Shown here piece by piece: positions 1 to 8,207 of a DNA stretch of 64,000 nt. The stretch's first letter is position 1, and every line of letters starts with the position of its first letter. Under the pieces are notes generated by a model that ran no database searches, was not told the origin of the DNA, and saw only the letters and a list, made by a program, of their open reading frames with translations. The stretch lies in the NCBI RefSeq assembly GCF_029855125.1, contig NZ_CP123229.1:1488001-1552000 (forward strand), given 5' to 3'. A program made the translations under genes and the position numbers. The DNA is from Methylocapsa sp. D3K7. GTDB taxonomy: Bacteria; Pseudomonadota; Alphaproteobacteria; Rhizobiales; Beijerinckiaceae.

Positions 1-536
1 GGCACATCCACTTCCTGCGTGCCGTCCACGCCTTGCTGCTTGGCGATCGCCATGAGGAAACTTGCGACTTTCTCCATGGCGGTCTTCCGGCCAAGAAGCA
101 GCATCTGCTCTTGAGCCGCACGCAGCTCATGCGATGTCACGGCGAGCAACCGTTTCGCGAAGCCGGGTGCCTCGTCGATCAGGCGTTCGAAGGCCACCCG
201 CCCATAGCGGCAGAGCGTCACCTCTGTCACGGCCTCCGCAGTGTAAACATGGATGCCTTCCGGAGCGAGGCCGACGAGATTGCCGGCGGAGAGGAAGCCA
301 GTGATCTGTCGCCGGCCATCCGGGAGGAGTTTGACAAGCCGGAGCATGCCGCGCACGATCTCATAAACGCTGTTCGTCTCATCCCCTTCCGAGAATAGCG
401 TCTCTCCCGGCGCCTTCCGCTGCAACGAACTGATAGCCGTAAGATGGCTGTTGCCTTGGCGTTCTTGGCTGATGGAGAGGGAAAAGCCCGCGAAGTTGGT
501 CTTGGCAACGGCGCTCGAGACAGCTTGTGCGTACAT
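1..536 (-). CDS. fixK: FixK/FnrN-like Crp-Fnr family transcriptional regulator (partial, C-terminus outside window)
   Basis: From an ATG at 536 the minus strand stays open for 178 codons to the window edge. A GAGG ribosome site lies about 8 bases upstream. The visible part is the cyclic-nucleotide-binding-like beta-roll (GETLFSEGDETNSVYEIVRG, about residues 46-65, then a conserved DGRRQITGF stretch) followed by the long dimerisation helix (LLLGRKTAMEKVASFLM). The helix-turn-helix would lie beyond base 1. Proteins of this family activate microaerobic genes such as high-affinity oxidases. The assignment to FixK, rather than another Crp/Fnr regulator, is inferred from the divergent FxkR-like regulator and the hFixL-like kinase next door. 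No cysteine cluster of the Fnr type is seen in the first 40 residues, which fits FixK better than Fnr. Confidence 0.85.
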   Translation of the reverse strand, partial: MYAQAVSSAVAKTNFAGFSLSISQERQGNSHLTAISSLQRKAPGETLFSEGDETNSVYEIVRGMLRLVKLLPDGRRQITGFLSAGNLVGLAPEGIHVYTAEAVTEVTLCRYGRVAFERLIDEAPGFAKRLLAVTSHELRAAQEQMLLLGRKTAMEKVASFLMAIAKQQGVDGTQEVDV

Positions 537-661
537 GGCTCAACCTCTTCCTCATATGGGACCTGGGCCGCCCCATGTGTCCGGTGAAGGTGAGGTTTAG
601 AGGAGCCATGTCACTGGTTGATGCCGGACGACTTGGCTTTTAATATCCGAAAGAGACGGAA

Positions 662-677
662 TGTAACGCTTTGTGAC
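662..677. promoter_or_regulatory. Candidate K-box (FxkR-type direct repeat) between fixK and fxkR
   Basis: TGTAAC, four bases (GCTT), then TGTGAC; on the minus strand this reads GTCACA-AAGC-GTTACA. It lies about 125 bp upstream of the fixK-like start and 52 bp upstream of the fxkR-like start. From memory, the binding site of FxkR at rhizobial fixK promoters is a GTTACA-N4-GTTACA direct repeat. The copy here has one mismatch in one half-site. Function is inferred from motif and position only. Confidence 0.5.
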
Positions 678-729
678 AGGTTCTCCATGTTCGTTTTTTC
701 CCCCGCGGGACACAAATCCCGGCTTTTAC

Positions 730-1473
730 ATGAGTGACCAATTGCATGTGCTGGTCGTCGATGACGAGCCGCGCATCCGGACGCTGCTATGGCGCTATCT
801 CGCCGATGAGGGTTTCAAGGTAAGCGAGGCTGGAGACGGCGTGACAATGCGCGCCGTACTTGAACGCGAGGTGATAGATCTCGTGTTGCTCGATCTGATG
901 ATGCCGGGTGAGGACGGGCTTTCCCTTGCCCGCTATATCCGGCAGCGGTCGGACATTCCCATTATCATGTTAACCGGGAAGGGCGATTTGATTGACCGCG
1001 TGGCGGGGCTCGAAACAGGGGCGGACGACTACATCACCAAACCCTTCGAACTGCGGGAAGTGCTTGCTCGCATTCGAACTGTCATGCGCAGGGCAGGTCC
1101 GCGCATCAGTGCCGCCGCGGTCCAGTCCGAGCCGGCCACCGGCGAGAATACCAGCGAGGTTCTTGTGTTCGAAGGCTGGCGGTTCGATTTGCTGAGGCGC
1201 GAACTCCGGCGGATGACGGGCGAACTCGTGCCCCTCACTGCCGGAGAGTTCGAACTTCTATGTGTCTTCGCCCGCCGTCCCAATCGCGTGCTGAACCGGG
1301 AACAATTGATCGACCTCGTCAAGGGACGCGAATGGGCCTCCTACGACCGGGGTGTCGATACGCAGGTGATGCGGTTGCGCAAGAAAATCGAGTCTGACCC
1401 AGGCAACCCCTGCCTGATCAAGACGGTTCGCGGCGCCGGCTATGTGTTCGCCGCAGCTGTGACTCTTGGTTGA
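730..1473 (+). CDS. fxkR: OmpR/PhoB-family response regulator, FxkR-like
   Basis: A 247-residue two-domain regulator. The receiver domain (about 5-120) has acidic residues D11/D12, phosphoacceptor D55 (LLDLMMPGEDG), the TG motif and K104 (DDYITKPFE). The C-terminal winged helix (about 150-245) ends with the family signature VRGAGYVF. The ATG at 730 was chosen because the domain starts within five residues of it; an in-frame start at 673 would add 19 residues without family character and would overlap the candidate K-box. It converges on the hybrid kinase gene, whose stop lies 11 bp away, and diverges from the fixK-like gene. In Rhizobium etli an OmpR-type regulator, FxkR, links hybrid FixL to fixK, and this three-gene set matches that arrangement. 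Confidence 0.85.
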   Translation: MSDQLHVLVVDDEPRIRTLLWRYLADEGFKVSEAGDGVTMRAVLEREVIDLVLLDLMMPGEDGLSLARYIRQRSDIPIIMLTGKGDLIDRVAGLETGADDYITKPFELREVLARIRTVMRRAGPRISAAAVQSEPATGENTSEVLVFEGWRFDLLRRELRRMTGELVPLTAGEFELLCVFARRPNRVLNREQLIDLVKGREWASYDRGVDTQVMRLRKKIESDPGNPCLIKTVRGAGYVFAAAVTLG

Positions 1474-1484
1474 ACGGAACGCTG

Positions 1485-3878
1485 TCACCCGCCCAAGAGC
1501 TCGCGCAATTTGGCGTCGAGGTCATTGATGCTGTACGGTTTGCCAAGCCAATCCACATCCGCCGTTAGAGGACTGCCCTTGACGACTGCGGGCTCGGCAT
1601 AGCCAGAGGTGACCAGGACCTTTAGCTCGGGGCGCCGCTTCCGCGCCTCCTGCGCAAGATCGAGCCCCGTCATGCCGCCCGGCATTACAATGTCGGTAAA
1701 GAGCACATCGATTGGCTCTTCGCGGTCGAGAACAAGCAATGCAGCAGGACCGCTATCGGCCTCAATGACAGCATAGCCAAGCTCTTTCAGACGGCGCACG
1801 GAGACCCTGCGCACACGCGGATCATCTTCAACGACGAGGACAGTCTTCCCTAGGGATTCTGGCCCAACGGAAGCGGTGGCTCTCTCTGCCTCTGCTCTCA
1901 CGGCGCCGGCATGCTGCGGCAGGTAGAGTCGCACGGTCGTCCCATGCCCAGGTTCACTGTAGAGCTGCACATGCCCGCCAGATTGTTTCACGAAGCCATA
2001 GACCATACTTAAGCCAAGCCCGCTGCCCAGACCAGGTCCCTTCGTCGTATAGAAGGGTTCGAACGCGCGCTGCCGCACTTCTGGGGTCATGCCAGAACCG
2101 GTATCCGTCACTGCGAGCGTGATATATCTGCCAGGCATGAGATCCGCATAGGCGGCAGCATAGTCTTTATCGACCTCTGCCACGGCTGTCTCAATAATGA
2201 GCTGTCCGCCTTCCGGCATTGCATCGCGCGCGTTGATCGCCAGATTGAGAAGGGCATTTTCGATCTGTCCCGGGTCGGCCATGGTTTGCGGCAGCCCTCC
2301 GGAAAGCCGGGTCTCGATCTCGACCGTCTCGCCGAGTGTTCGCCGCAGCAATTCGACCATGCCACCAGCAAGAGCATTGAGATCGGTCGGCTTTGGGTTG
2401 AGGGGCTGGCGGCGCCCGAAGGCAAGCAGCCGTTTGGTAAGCTCGGCGCCAAGCTTCGATGCCTCCTGCGCCTCATTGAGAATTTCGCGATGTTCGGCAA
2501 TCGTGAGCCGCCGCTCCAGAATCTCGAGATTGCCGGAGATGACCGTCAGAAGATTGTTGAAATCATGGGCGACACCGCCGGTGAGCTGGCCAATGGCTTC
2601 CATCTTCTGAGCTTGGCGGAGGTCCTGCTCCAATTTGATGCGTGCCGTCAGATCCCGGATAAAGCCGGTGAAGATGTGGTTCCCGGCAAGTTTCACCTCG
2701 CCGACCGCGAGTTCCATCGGAAAGATTGTGCCGTCCTTGCGCTGTGCCTCCACTTGACGGCCGATGCCGATGATATGCTTTTCGCCGGTTTGCAGATACC
2801 GGCTCACGTAGCCGTCATGTCTTTCCCGATGCGGCGCTGGCATGAGCATCTTAATATTGCGCCCAATGACCTCGCCGGACGCATAACCAAACAGCTTCTC
2901 GGCGGCGTTGCTGAAGGATTGGATGATCCCCTTCTCGTCGATCGTGACGATTGCGTCGGGGGCGGTCTCGAGAATAGAGCGCAGCCGTGCCTCCCGTTCC
3001 TTGAGCATGGATTGGGCGCGTCTGGTTTCGGTGATGTCCGCATTGAACTCAAGGACCGATATGGGACCGCCATCGTCACGCCGGTACAAGGCCCATCGGC
3101 TTGCGACCGCCACGCGCCCGCCATCGCGCCGCGTGCAAACAAGTTCCCCATGCCATACTCCTGTATCTAGTAGCTCGGCCTGAATTTCTGACAATGGAAC
3201 CGGAAACTCCGTCGCGAGAAGTTCATGGGAGCAGCGCCCCGTGGCCTCGTCCTCCCGCCAGCCATAAAGCGCCTCAAGACCTCGTCCCCAGAGCAGGATC
3301 TCACCATTGAGTTTGCGCACCATCGCTGGCACAAGATCCAAGGCATGCGCGATTTCGTCGCGACGCTCCTGCCTTGCTTGGAATTGCGCTTCCCGCACTT
3401 TGCGTTCAGTGATGTCGTTAGCAATGCCATCGAATCGCACCGGCCGGCCACCCTCGCCATACGCGATCGTTGCTTTGTCTTCCAGCCAGCGCTCCTCGCC
3501 ATCGGGGCGAAGGATGCGGTACTGAAGAGTTATGGTGCCTTGTTCGATCAGTTGGGGAAGCATTTTGGCAACCCGCGGCCGATCTTCCGGGTGAACAATG
3601 CTCATGAAGAGCTTTGGGTCTGCATAAAAGGCGCTGGCCGTTCGGCCATAGATCTTTTCGGCGGCGGGGTTAAGGTAAAGCGTCTCAAACGTATCCGCGG
3701 CGATGGACCATACGGCGGTATCGATGGTCGCAAGGATATTTGCAAGTTTCTCTTCGGTTACCATGCGCGATTTCGGAGTTGTCTGGTTGAGGCGTTCGGT
3801 GGGGCATGACCTTGGCTTGGACTTCACGGTGTTCGGAGCCAATGAGGCGCAGGCTCGTTTTTGACAGCAATCCCGCAC
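1485..3878 (-). CDS. Hybrid sensor histidine kinase with FixL-type haem PAS domain (hFixL-like)
   Basis: 797 codons from a GTG at 3878. An ATG at 3764 (residue 39) is an equally good start, because the first 38 residues look non-conserved and neither start has a clear ribosome site. Domains in order: PAS 1 (~45-150), PAS 2 (~170-290), PAS 3 (~300-410), HisKA with phosphoacceptor H438 (VAHDFNNLL), HATPase (NLAINARDAMPEGG; DTGSGM; GLGSGLGLSMVYGF) and a C-terminal receiver with D729 (VLFTDIVMPGG). PAS 3 contains H354, R360, H368 and R374. Their spacing (+6, +14, +20) equals that of H200, R206, H214 and R220, the haem-ligand and oxygen-sensing residues of Bradyrhizobium FixL. No membrane segments are seen, so a soluble haem-based oxygen sensor is inferred. 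It lies tail to tail with the FxkR-like regulator. Confidence 0.92.
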   Translation of the reverse strand: MRDCCQKRACASLAPNTVKSKPRSCPTERLNQTTPKSRMVTEEKLANILATIDTAVWSIAADTFETLYLNPAAEKIYGRTASAFYADPKLFMSIVHPEDRPRVAKMLPQLIEQGTITLQYRILRPDGEERWLEDKATIAYGEGGRPVRFDGIANDITERKVREAQFQARQERRDEIAHALDLVPAMVRKLNGEILLWGRGLEALYGWREDEATGRCSHELLATEFPVPLSEIQAELLDTGVWHGELVCTRRDGGRVAVASRWALYRRDDGGPISVLEFNADITETRRAQSMLKEREARLRSILETAPDAIVTIDEKGIIQSFSNAAEKLFGYASGEVIGRNIKMLMPAPHRERHDGYVSRYLQTGEKHIIGIGRQVEAQRKDGTIFPMELAVGEVKLAGNHIFTGFIRDLTARIKLEQDLRQAQKMEAIGQLTGGVAHDFNNLLTVISGNLEILERRLTIAEHREILNEAQEASKLGAELTKRLLAFGRRQPLNPKPTDLNALAGGMVELLRRTLGETVEIETRLSGGLPQTMADPGQIENALLNLAINARDAMPEGGQLIIETAVAEVDKDYAAAYADLMPGRYITLAVTDTGSGMTPEVRQRAFEPFYTTKGPGLGSGLGLSMVYGFVKQSGGHVQLYSEPGHGTTVRLYLPQHAGAVRAEAERATASVGPESLGKTVLVVEDDPRVRRVSVRRLKELGYAVIEADSGPAALLVLDREEPIDVLFTDIVMPGGMTGLDLAQEARKRRPELKVLVTSGYAEPAVVKGSPLTADVDWLGKPYSINDLDAKLRELLGG

Positions 3879-4003
3879 CCCGATTTCTTTTAGCCGCTCT
3901 TCATCCAGCCGCCTTCTAGGGTTCCAGCCGGCCGCCAGATAACCCCTTCAGCGACCGCAACCGCCCCGTACCCGGGCTTGCCTATCCTAGAAGATGAGGC
4001 AAG

Positions 4004-4510
4004 TTAGTTGGTTAAGGTTCTGTGGTCCACCTTCTTCCAGAATTGGCCGGTTTCGGACTCTAATCCCAGAGTGCACAACCGCGACGCCAGTTCATCTTGG
4101 CTATTGCAAAGGCGGATTCGAACGGCTGCGCAGTTGAGTTCTTGCGCCCGGGTTTCTGTGGTGCCGAGCAAGGCTCGTATCGTGGACAGTGAATTCGCGA
4201 CATCGACCGCCGTGAAAAAATGGACAGCAAGGACACGGCCGAATATCAATTCCATGTCTAGACGGTAGGCGAAGAGTCCGCAGAAGCATCCCGCCGAGTC
4301 CCGCAGACCAACAATCCCGCTCTCTTGGGAAGCTGCCGGGTTGTTGAAAAACTCCACGTAGTTCCGCCATGAAGTCATCTCCACGACGGGCCAAGTTGCT
4401 TGAACGAGCGGGAGCGTCAGGGGAATCAAATCACCAGACAGGATGACTGCGTCGAAGTTCATAAAACAAAGATGATCATTTGTGACGCCGCCATCATTGA
4501 CTTGCATCAT
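4004..4510 (-). CDS. Hypothetical protein, possibly GNAT-like
   Basis: A 168-residue protein from the ATG at 4510; a TTG three codons earlier is also possible. No confident family. The C-terminal half (helix with ALLGTTETRAQELNCAAVRIRL, then a strand and LGLESETGQFWKKV) has the general shape of the last part of an acetyltransferase fold, where a turn such as LGF precedes the final strand. This is a weak resemblance, not a motif match. It stands alone between the kinase and the broken hsp20, with no clear ribosome site. Confidence 0.45.
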   Translation of the reverse strand: MMQVNDGGVTNDHLCFMNFDAVILSGDLIPLTLPLVQATWPVVEMTSWRNYVEFFNNPAASQESGIVGLRDSAGCFCGLFAYRLDMELIFGRVLAVHFFTAVDVANSLSTIRALLGTTETRAQELNCAAVRIRLCNSQDELASRLCTLGLESETGQFWKKVDHRTLTN

Positions 4511-4710
4511 GAAGGTCAAGAAGAAGTGTCCACGTGTTAGGCCGCTCTGTTCCTTATGAGATTAAGCGGGTGCAATTTATGGTGAGCACCCGCCGCGGCG
4601 CAAAGACGACGCTGGTGAGTGAGAGGGAGGCCTCGCCGGGGCCTCGTTTATGTCACCCGCCGAACCAACAATCGGCTAGCCTGCCTTGACGCTGATCGTT
4701 TTCTCGCTTT

Positions 4711-4930
4711 TTACGCCTCGGCCGGCTTCGGCAGCTTGATATTCAACACGCCCTTGGCAAATGTCGCTTCGATTTTTCCTGTATCGATGCCTTCAGGGAC
4801 TTTGAATGAACGCATATTTGAATGAACGCATAAACGAGCCATAGCGGCGCTCGGAGACATAATAGTCCTTCTCACGTTCAATAACCGTACCCCGCATCTC
4901 GTGCTTTGACTTGAATCAAGACGCCTCGCC
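4711..4930 (-). pseudogene. hsp20 (small heat-shock protein) remnant, truncated and frameshifted
   Basis: Two minus-strand frames join into the end of an alpha-crystallin domain: EREKDYYVSERRYGSFMRSF in one frame, then MRSFKVPEGIDTGKIEATF and the terminal GVLNIKLPKPAEA in another. The break coincides with a perfect 16-bp tandem duplication at 4801-4832; because 16 is not a multiple of three it shifts the frame. The N-terminal two-thirds of a normal Hsp20 (about 140-165 residues) is missing, since the sequence upstream of about 4930 is unrelated. It is therefore a pseudogene, just outside the island boundary. Confidence 0.8.
4801..4832. repeat. Perfect 16-bp tandem duplication inside the hsp20 remnant
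   Basis: Two adjacent identical copies of TTTGAATGAACGCATA (4801-4816 and 4817-4832). Removing one copy restores the alpha-crystallin reading frame, so this is a recent slippage-type mutation. Confidence 0.95.
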
Positions 4931-5022
4931 GGCGAATCCTGGATATTCCGTTCATCATAGGAGGAAGATGAATCATCTCGTTTGCGCGGCTGCGTAAGCA
5001 GCATAGCCGACGCTATAATGTG

Positions 5023-5040
5023 GCCCAATATGCATTGGGC
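5023..5040 (-). terminator. Hairpin downstream of the displaced tRNA-Pro 3' end
   Basis: A perfect 7-bp inverted repeat (GCCCAAT-ATGC-ATTGGGC) 17 bp beyond the tRNA-Pro fragment in the direction of tRNA transcription (leftward). Its position suggests the original terminator of the tRNA gene, cut off from it by the island. No T-run follows, so this is tentative. Confidence 0.4.
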
Positions 5041-5057
5041 GCGTCGCTATGAGGATG

Positions 5058-5108
5058 GAATGGTCGGAGTGGCGGGATTCGAACCCGCGACCCCTAGTCC
5101 CCCAGACT
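5058..5108 (-). repeat. Left attachment site: 3' half of tRNA-Pro (partial tRNA)
   Basis: On the minus strand this holds the anticodon loop with GGG, the 3' anticodon stem, the variable and T arms, the acceptor 3' strand and an encoded CCA. It is identical over 51 bases to 49242-49292. There is no D arm or 5' acceptor strand, so it cannot make a tRNA. It is read as the target 3' end displaced by integration. Confidence 0.93.
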
Positions 5109-5213
5109 GAAGGTGTAGCTATCATCCTGTTTCCCCGTGTCGTTAAGTTGTTAATTTATCGAGAGTATAGTTGTCAGATCATTCCTTCTCATTTCTAATG
5201 TGTCGCATCCGGT

Positions 5214-5233
5214 GGTCACCATGTGGTCACCAA
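5214..5233. repeat. Island-end repeat, left copy (candidate integrase arm site)
   Basis: GGTCACCATGTGGTCACCAA, identical to 49159-49178 at the other island end. It contains two copies of TGGTCACCA (5213-5221 and 5224-5232) spaced 11 bp apart, about one helical turn, and each is almost palindromic. It sits between the attachment site and the integrase start, where arm-type integrase or excisionase sites are expected. Function is inferred. Confidence 0.55.
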
Positions 5234-5260
5234 AGTCTAGATCGGGACCGGGGCAGTAGG

Positions 5261-6580
5261 ATGCCACATTCATCCATTAAACTTACGAAACGAGCGATAG
5301 ACGCAGCACCTGCCGGAACGGTGCGGCGCATCACTTGGGACACGGAGCTGCGAGGGTTCGGGGTCAGAGTCGAAACCAGCGGCACAAAAACGTTCCTCAT
5401 CCGCTACCGGCCGAAAGGCAACGGGCGAAACGGTCCTAAGCGGTTCGTGACTATCGGCCGGTATGGGGCGATGACGCCCGAGCAGGCGCGCAACGAGGCT
5501 CGCAGCAAACTCGGAGCCGTCGCAAGGGGAGACGATCCGGCCGAGGCGCGCGATCAAGCCAAGGGTGCGCCTACCCTATCGCACCTTATTGAACGATTTC
5601 TCGCCGAGCAGGTAAGCGTGAAGAAGAAGGCGAGCACGGCGGCGCTCTACACGCATTATCTTAAAGCGCCGGTCATGCCGACATTAGGGAGCAAGAAAGC
5701 CGGCTCGGTCTCGTACGGGGACATCGCGAAGCTGCATGGTGCGATTGGCAAGACAAGACCGGTGACGGCCAACCGCGTTATTGCGACCCTTTCCGGTTTG
5801 TTTTCTTATGGCGCAAAGATTGGGGAACTCCCCCCTGACTTCAATCCCGCAAAAGGCATCGAGCCTTACAAAGAGCGGCCCCGCCAGCGCTATCTCAGTA
5901 CCGCAGAGTTGGCCCGTCTGGGAGGCGCTCTTCATGAGGCTGAGACCATCGGGCTGGCGTGGCATGCCGACGAAGCCAAGGAAAAGGCCAAACATTCGCC
6001 AAAGCCGGAAAACCGGTATCGGACGCTCGACCCCTATGCCATCGCCGCGATCCGTCTCTTGCTGCTGACCGGCGCCCGTCTTCGAGAAATTCTGCACACG
6101 CGTTGGGACTGGTTCGATACCGAGCGCGGCATGTTGCTCTTGCCCGACTCCAAAACTGACGAAAAATCGATTTATCTCAGTTCTGCCGCCCTCTCGATCC
6201 TGGACGCGCTGCCCCGCATCCATGGGAACCCGCATATATTTCCCGGCGCAGCAAGGAACGAGGATTGCGAGGGCAAACCGCGCGCCGATCTGAAGAAACC
6301 ATGGGCGGCCGTAACAAAAGCCGCGGGGCTGCCAGGTCTGCGAATCCATGATCTCCGGCATACATTCGCGAGCTACGGTGCCGGTGCACATCTGGGCCTC
6401 CACGTGATCGGAACCTTACTCGGGCACGCGCAACCACAGACGACGCAAAGATATGCTCACTTGGATTCCGACCCGATGCATCGCGCCGTCAACACGATAG
6501 GTGCCACCATCTCAGCCGCGATGAAGAGCAATCCGAGCACCGAGGTTTTGCCGCGGAATCGCGCCGATGGCCGAGGGTAG
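5261..6580 (+). CDS. int: Tyrosine integrase, P4-type with N-terminal arm-binding domain
   Basis: 439 residues from the ATG at 5261; an upstream in-frame ATG at 5171 would add 30 unconserved residues across the repeat at 5214-5233. The N-terminus has the DUF4102-type arm-binding domain (TKRAIDAAPAG...GFGVRVETSGTKTFLIRY). The core-binding domain follows, then the catalytic domain with R (LLTGARLREIL), H-x-x-R (IHDLRHTFAS), a GH motif (LLGHAQPQTT) and the nucleophile Y (QRYAHL). All catalytic residues are present, so it is probably active. It lies next to the truncated tRNA copy rather than the intact tRNA. Such enzymes integrate islands and prophages into tRNA genes. Confidence 0.93.
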   Translation: MPHSSIKLTKRAIDAAPAGTVRRITWDTELRGFGVRVETSGTKTFLIRYRPKGNGRNGPKRFVTIGRYGAMTPEQARNEARSKLGAVARGDDPAEARDQAKGAPTLSHLIERFLAEQVSVKKKASTAALYTHYLKAPVMPTLGSKKAGSVSYGDIAKLHGAIGKTRPVTANRVIATLSGLFSYGAKIGELPPDFNPAKGIEPYKERPRQRYLSTAELARLGGALHEAETIGLAWHADEAKEKAKHSPKPENRYRTLDPYAIAAIRLLLLTGARLREILHTRWDWFDTERGMLLLPDSKTDEKSIYLSSAALSILDALPRIHGNPHIFPGAARNEDCEGKPRADLKKPWAAVTKAAGLPGLRIHDLRHTFASYGAGAHLGLHVIGTLLGHAQPQTTQRYAHLDSDPMHRAVNTIGATISAAMKSNPSTEVLPRNRADGRG

Positions 6581-7127
6581 CCGACACCCTATTGGCATCC
6601 GAACTCTGCACGCGAAGTTGGCTTCGGTCGGCGCGCCTGGAACAGGTCCAGAAACTGTGATTCACCTTGCTTCACCTCCGCCGATTGGTCCAGCCGCCCC
6701 AAAAGCCTGAGTGAGACTGCAGCGTGCTCGGCCACTCACAATAGCAATTATTGGGGCGCTTATCGTTACGGAACTTGTTCGGATAATTCTTATTATCAAA
6801 GGACGCTTCGCCAGCTATTCGCATAGTCTTCGTACGAGGTGAACTGGACGGATTATGAACAGTCATTGTACATCGCCATGGCTGGCATCGATACACCTCA
6901 TTGTGAGAATATCTCAGTTCGTGAGTCCTCGGGGCATGATATTTGAGAATTTCGGCGCGCGCTCTCGCTCTTCGACACTTTTATTTGAGAATTGGTACGG
7001 TGCCTTTGCCGTGGCAAGCCTCCAGCTAATCCACACCAGCCGCTCCCGGCGCTGAAGAGTTCTTGTTTATAAGTGCAAGCCTATTAGACCAGTTTTCGGG
7101 CCTCAGTCCCTGACGGACGGAGATTTC
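6581..7127. other. Non-coding stretch, no gene recognised
   Basis: About 550 bp of lower-GC sequence between the integrase and the permease. Short open frames exist on both strands, such as 6672-6896 minus, but none shows family character or a convincing ribosome site. It probably contains the promoter of the permease/ATPase operon; no specific boxes are called. Confidence 0.5.
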
Positions 7128-8207
7128 ATGAGCGTCGAAGTACCGGAGCACGAAACCACATCGACCGCAAACAATTGGGAACCGAGGAATCTGATCCACG
7201 CACTGGTCCTGATGCTGGCAACTTTTGGCGGGGTCTACATTTGCTACCTGCTGGCCATCCCATTTTTGTCTGCTCTCACCTGGGCGCTCGTGCTGGCGAT
7301 TTTGTTTGCTTCCGTTCACCAAGCAATCGAGGCCAGATTGAAGAGGCCCAACCTTTCAGCCACGATCTCGGTCCTGGTGGTGGCGCTGATCATCGTCGTG
7401 CCGGCGACGTTCGTTGCCGAGCGTCTCATCAGTGAAGCAGCAAAGGGTGCAATTGTCATCCAGGCACAGGTCGAGGGAGGCGCTTGGCGGCGTGCAATCG
7501 ATGCCCATCCATGGATTGCACCGATCGACCGATGGATTGAACAGCAAATCAATCTTCCCGCGATTTTCGGGAACGTCGCGTCCTGGCTAACAAACACCGG
7601 CGCATCGTTTGTTCGCGGGTCGGTGGTTCAACTCCTCGGCGTTGTGTTCACCTTCTACCTGCTCTTCTATTTCCTACGGGACCGTCGTATTGCACTCGAG
7701 GCACTGAGAAATCTTTCACCGCTCTCACATGCGGAGATGGACCGACTTTTCCGTCAGATCGTGGATACTGTTCACGCCACGATCTATGGGACCGTGGTTG
7801 TTGCTGGCGTGCAGGGCGCTCTGGGCGGTTTGATGTTTTGGTGGCTCGGTCTCCCCACGCCACTGCTTTGGGGGCTTGTCATGGCCTTATTGGCCGTTGT
7901 GCCTGTCTTGGGTGCGTTCATGGTTTGGATCCCAGCAGCAATCTTTCTGGCGCTCGACGGCAGCTGGGGGAAGGCCATAATCCTCGTCTCGTGGGGTGCG
8001 CTGGTCGTCGGCACTATAGACAACCTCCTGTATCCGATGCTGGTGGGAAACCGCCTGAAGCTGCATACCGTTCCAGCGTTCATTTCTTTGGTCGGCGGTC
8101 TGGCGCTGTTTGGCCCGGCCGGTATTGTCCTTGGGCCGATGGCGATCACGACGACCTTGATGCTTCTTGATGTCTGGCGAACACGGATCGCGGAGCCGAA
8201 AGATTGA
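7128..8207 (+). CDS. AI-2E family (PerM/YdiK-type) transporter
   Basis: A 359-residue integral membrane protein with the family layout: two N-terminal membrane segments (LIHALVLMLATFGGVYICYLLAIP...), another pair near 80-100, an amphipathic stretch, then a hydrophobic C-terminal cluster (LLGVVFTFYLLFYFLRD; GVQGALGGLMFWWLGLPTPL; LLAVVPVLGAF; the terminal FGPAGIVLGPM). The last motif is typical of the AI-2E transporter family. Members include the AI-2 exporter TqsA and several ion antiporters, so the substrate is not predictable. Its stop overlaps the start of the ATPase/adaptor gene by three bases, so the two are translationally coupled. Confidence 0.88.
   Translation: MSVEVPEHETTSTANNWEPRNLIHALVLMLATFGGVYICYLLAIPFLSALTWALVLAILFASVHQAIEARLKRPNLSATISVLVVALIIVVPATFVAERLISEAAKGAIVIQAQVEGGAWRRAIDAHPWIAPIDRWIEQQINLPAIFGNVASWLTNTGASFVRGSVVQLLGVVFTFYLLFYFLRDRRIALEALRNLSPLSHAEMDRLFRQIVDTVHATIYGTVVVAGVQGALGGLMFWWLGLPTPLLWGLVMALLAVVPVLGAFMVWIPAAIFLALDGSWGKAIILVSWGALVVGTIDNLLYPMLVGNRLKLHTVPAFISLVGGLALFGPAGIVLGPMAITTTLMLLDVWRTRIAEPKD

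Noticed and set aside
33..398. Plus-strand open frame at the window start
   Set aside because: The opposite strand is a Crp/Fnr-family regulator open to the edge; the plus frame is its shadow.
2286..3170. Long plus-strand open frame (294 codons)
   Set aside because: It lies inside the hybrid kinase on the other strand, has no family character, and the kinase frame carries clear PAS and FixL-like motifs.
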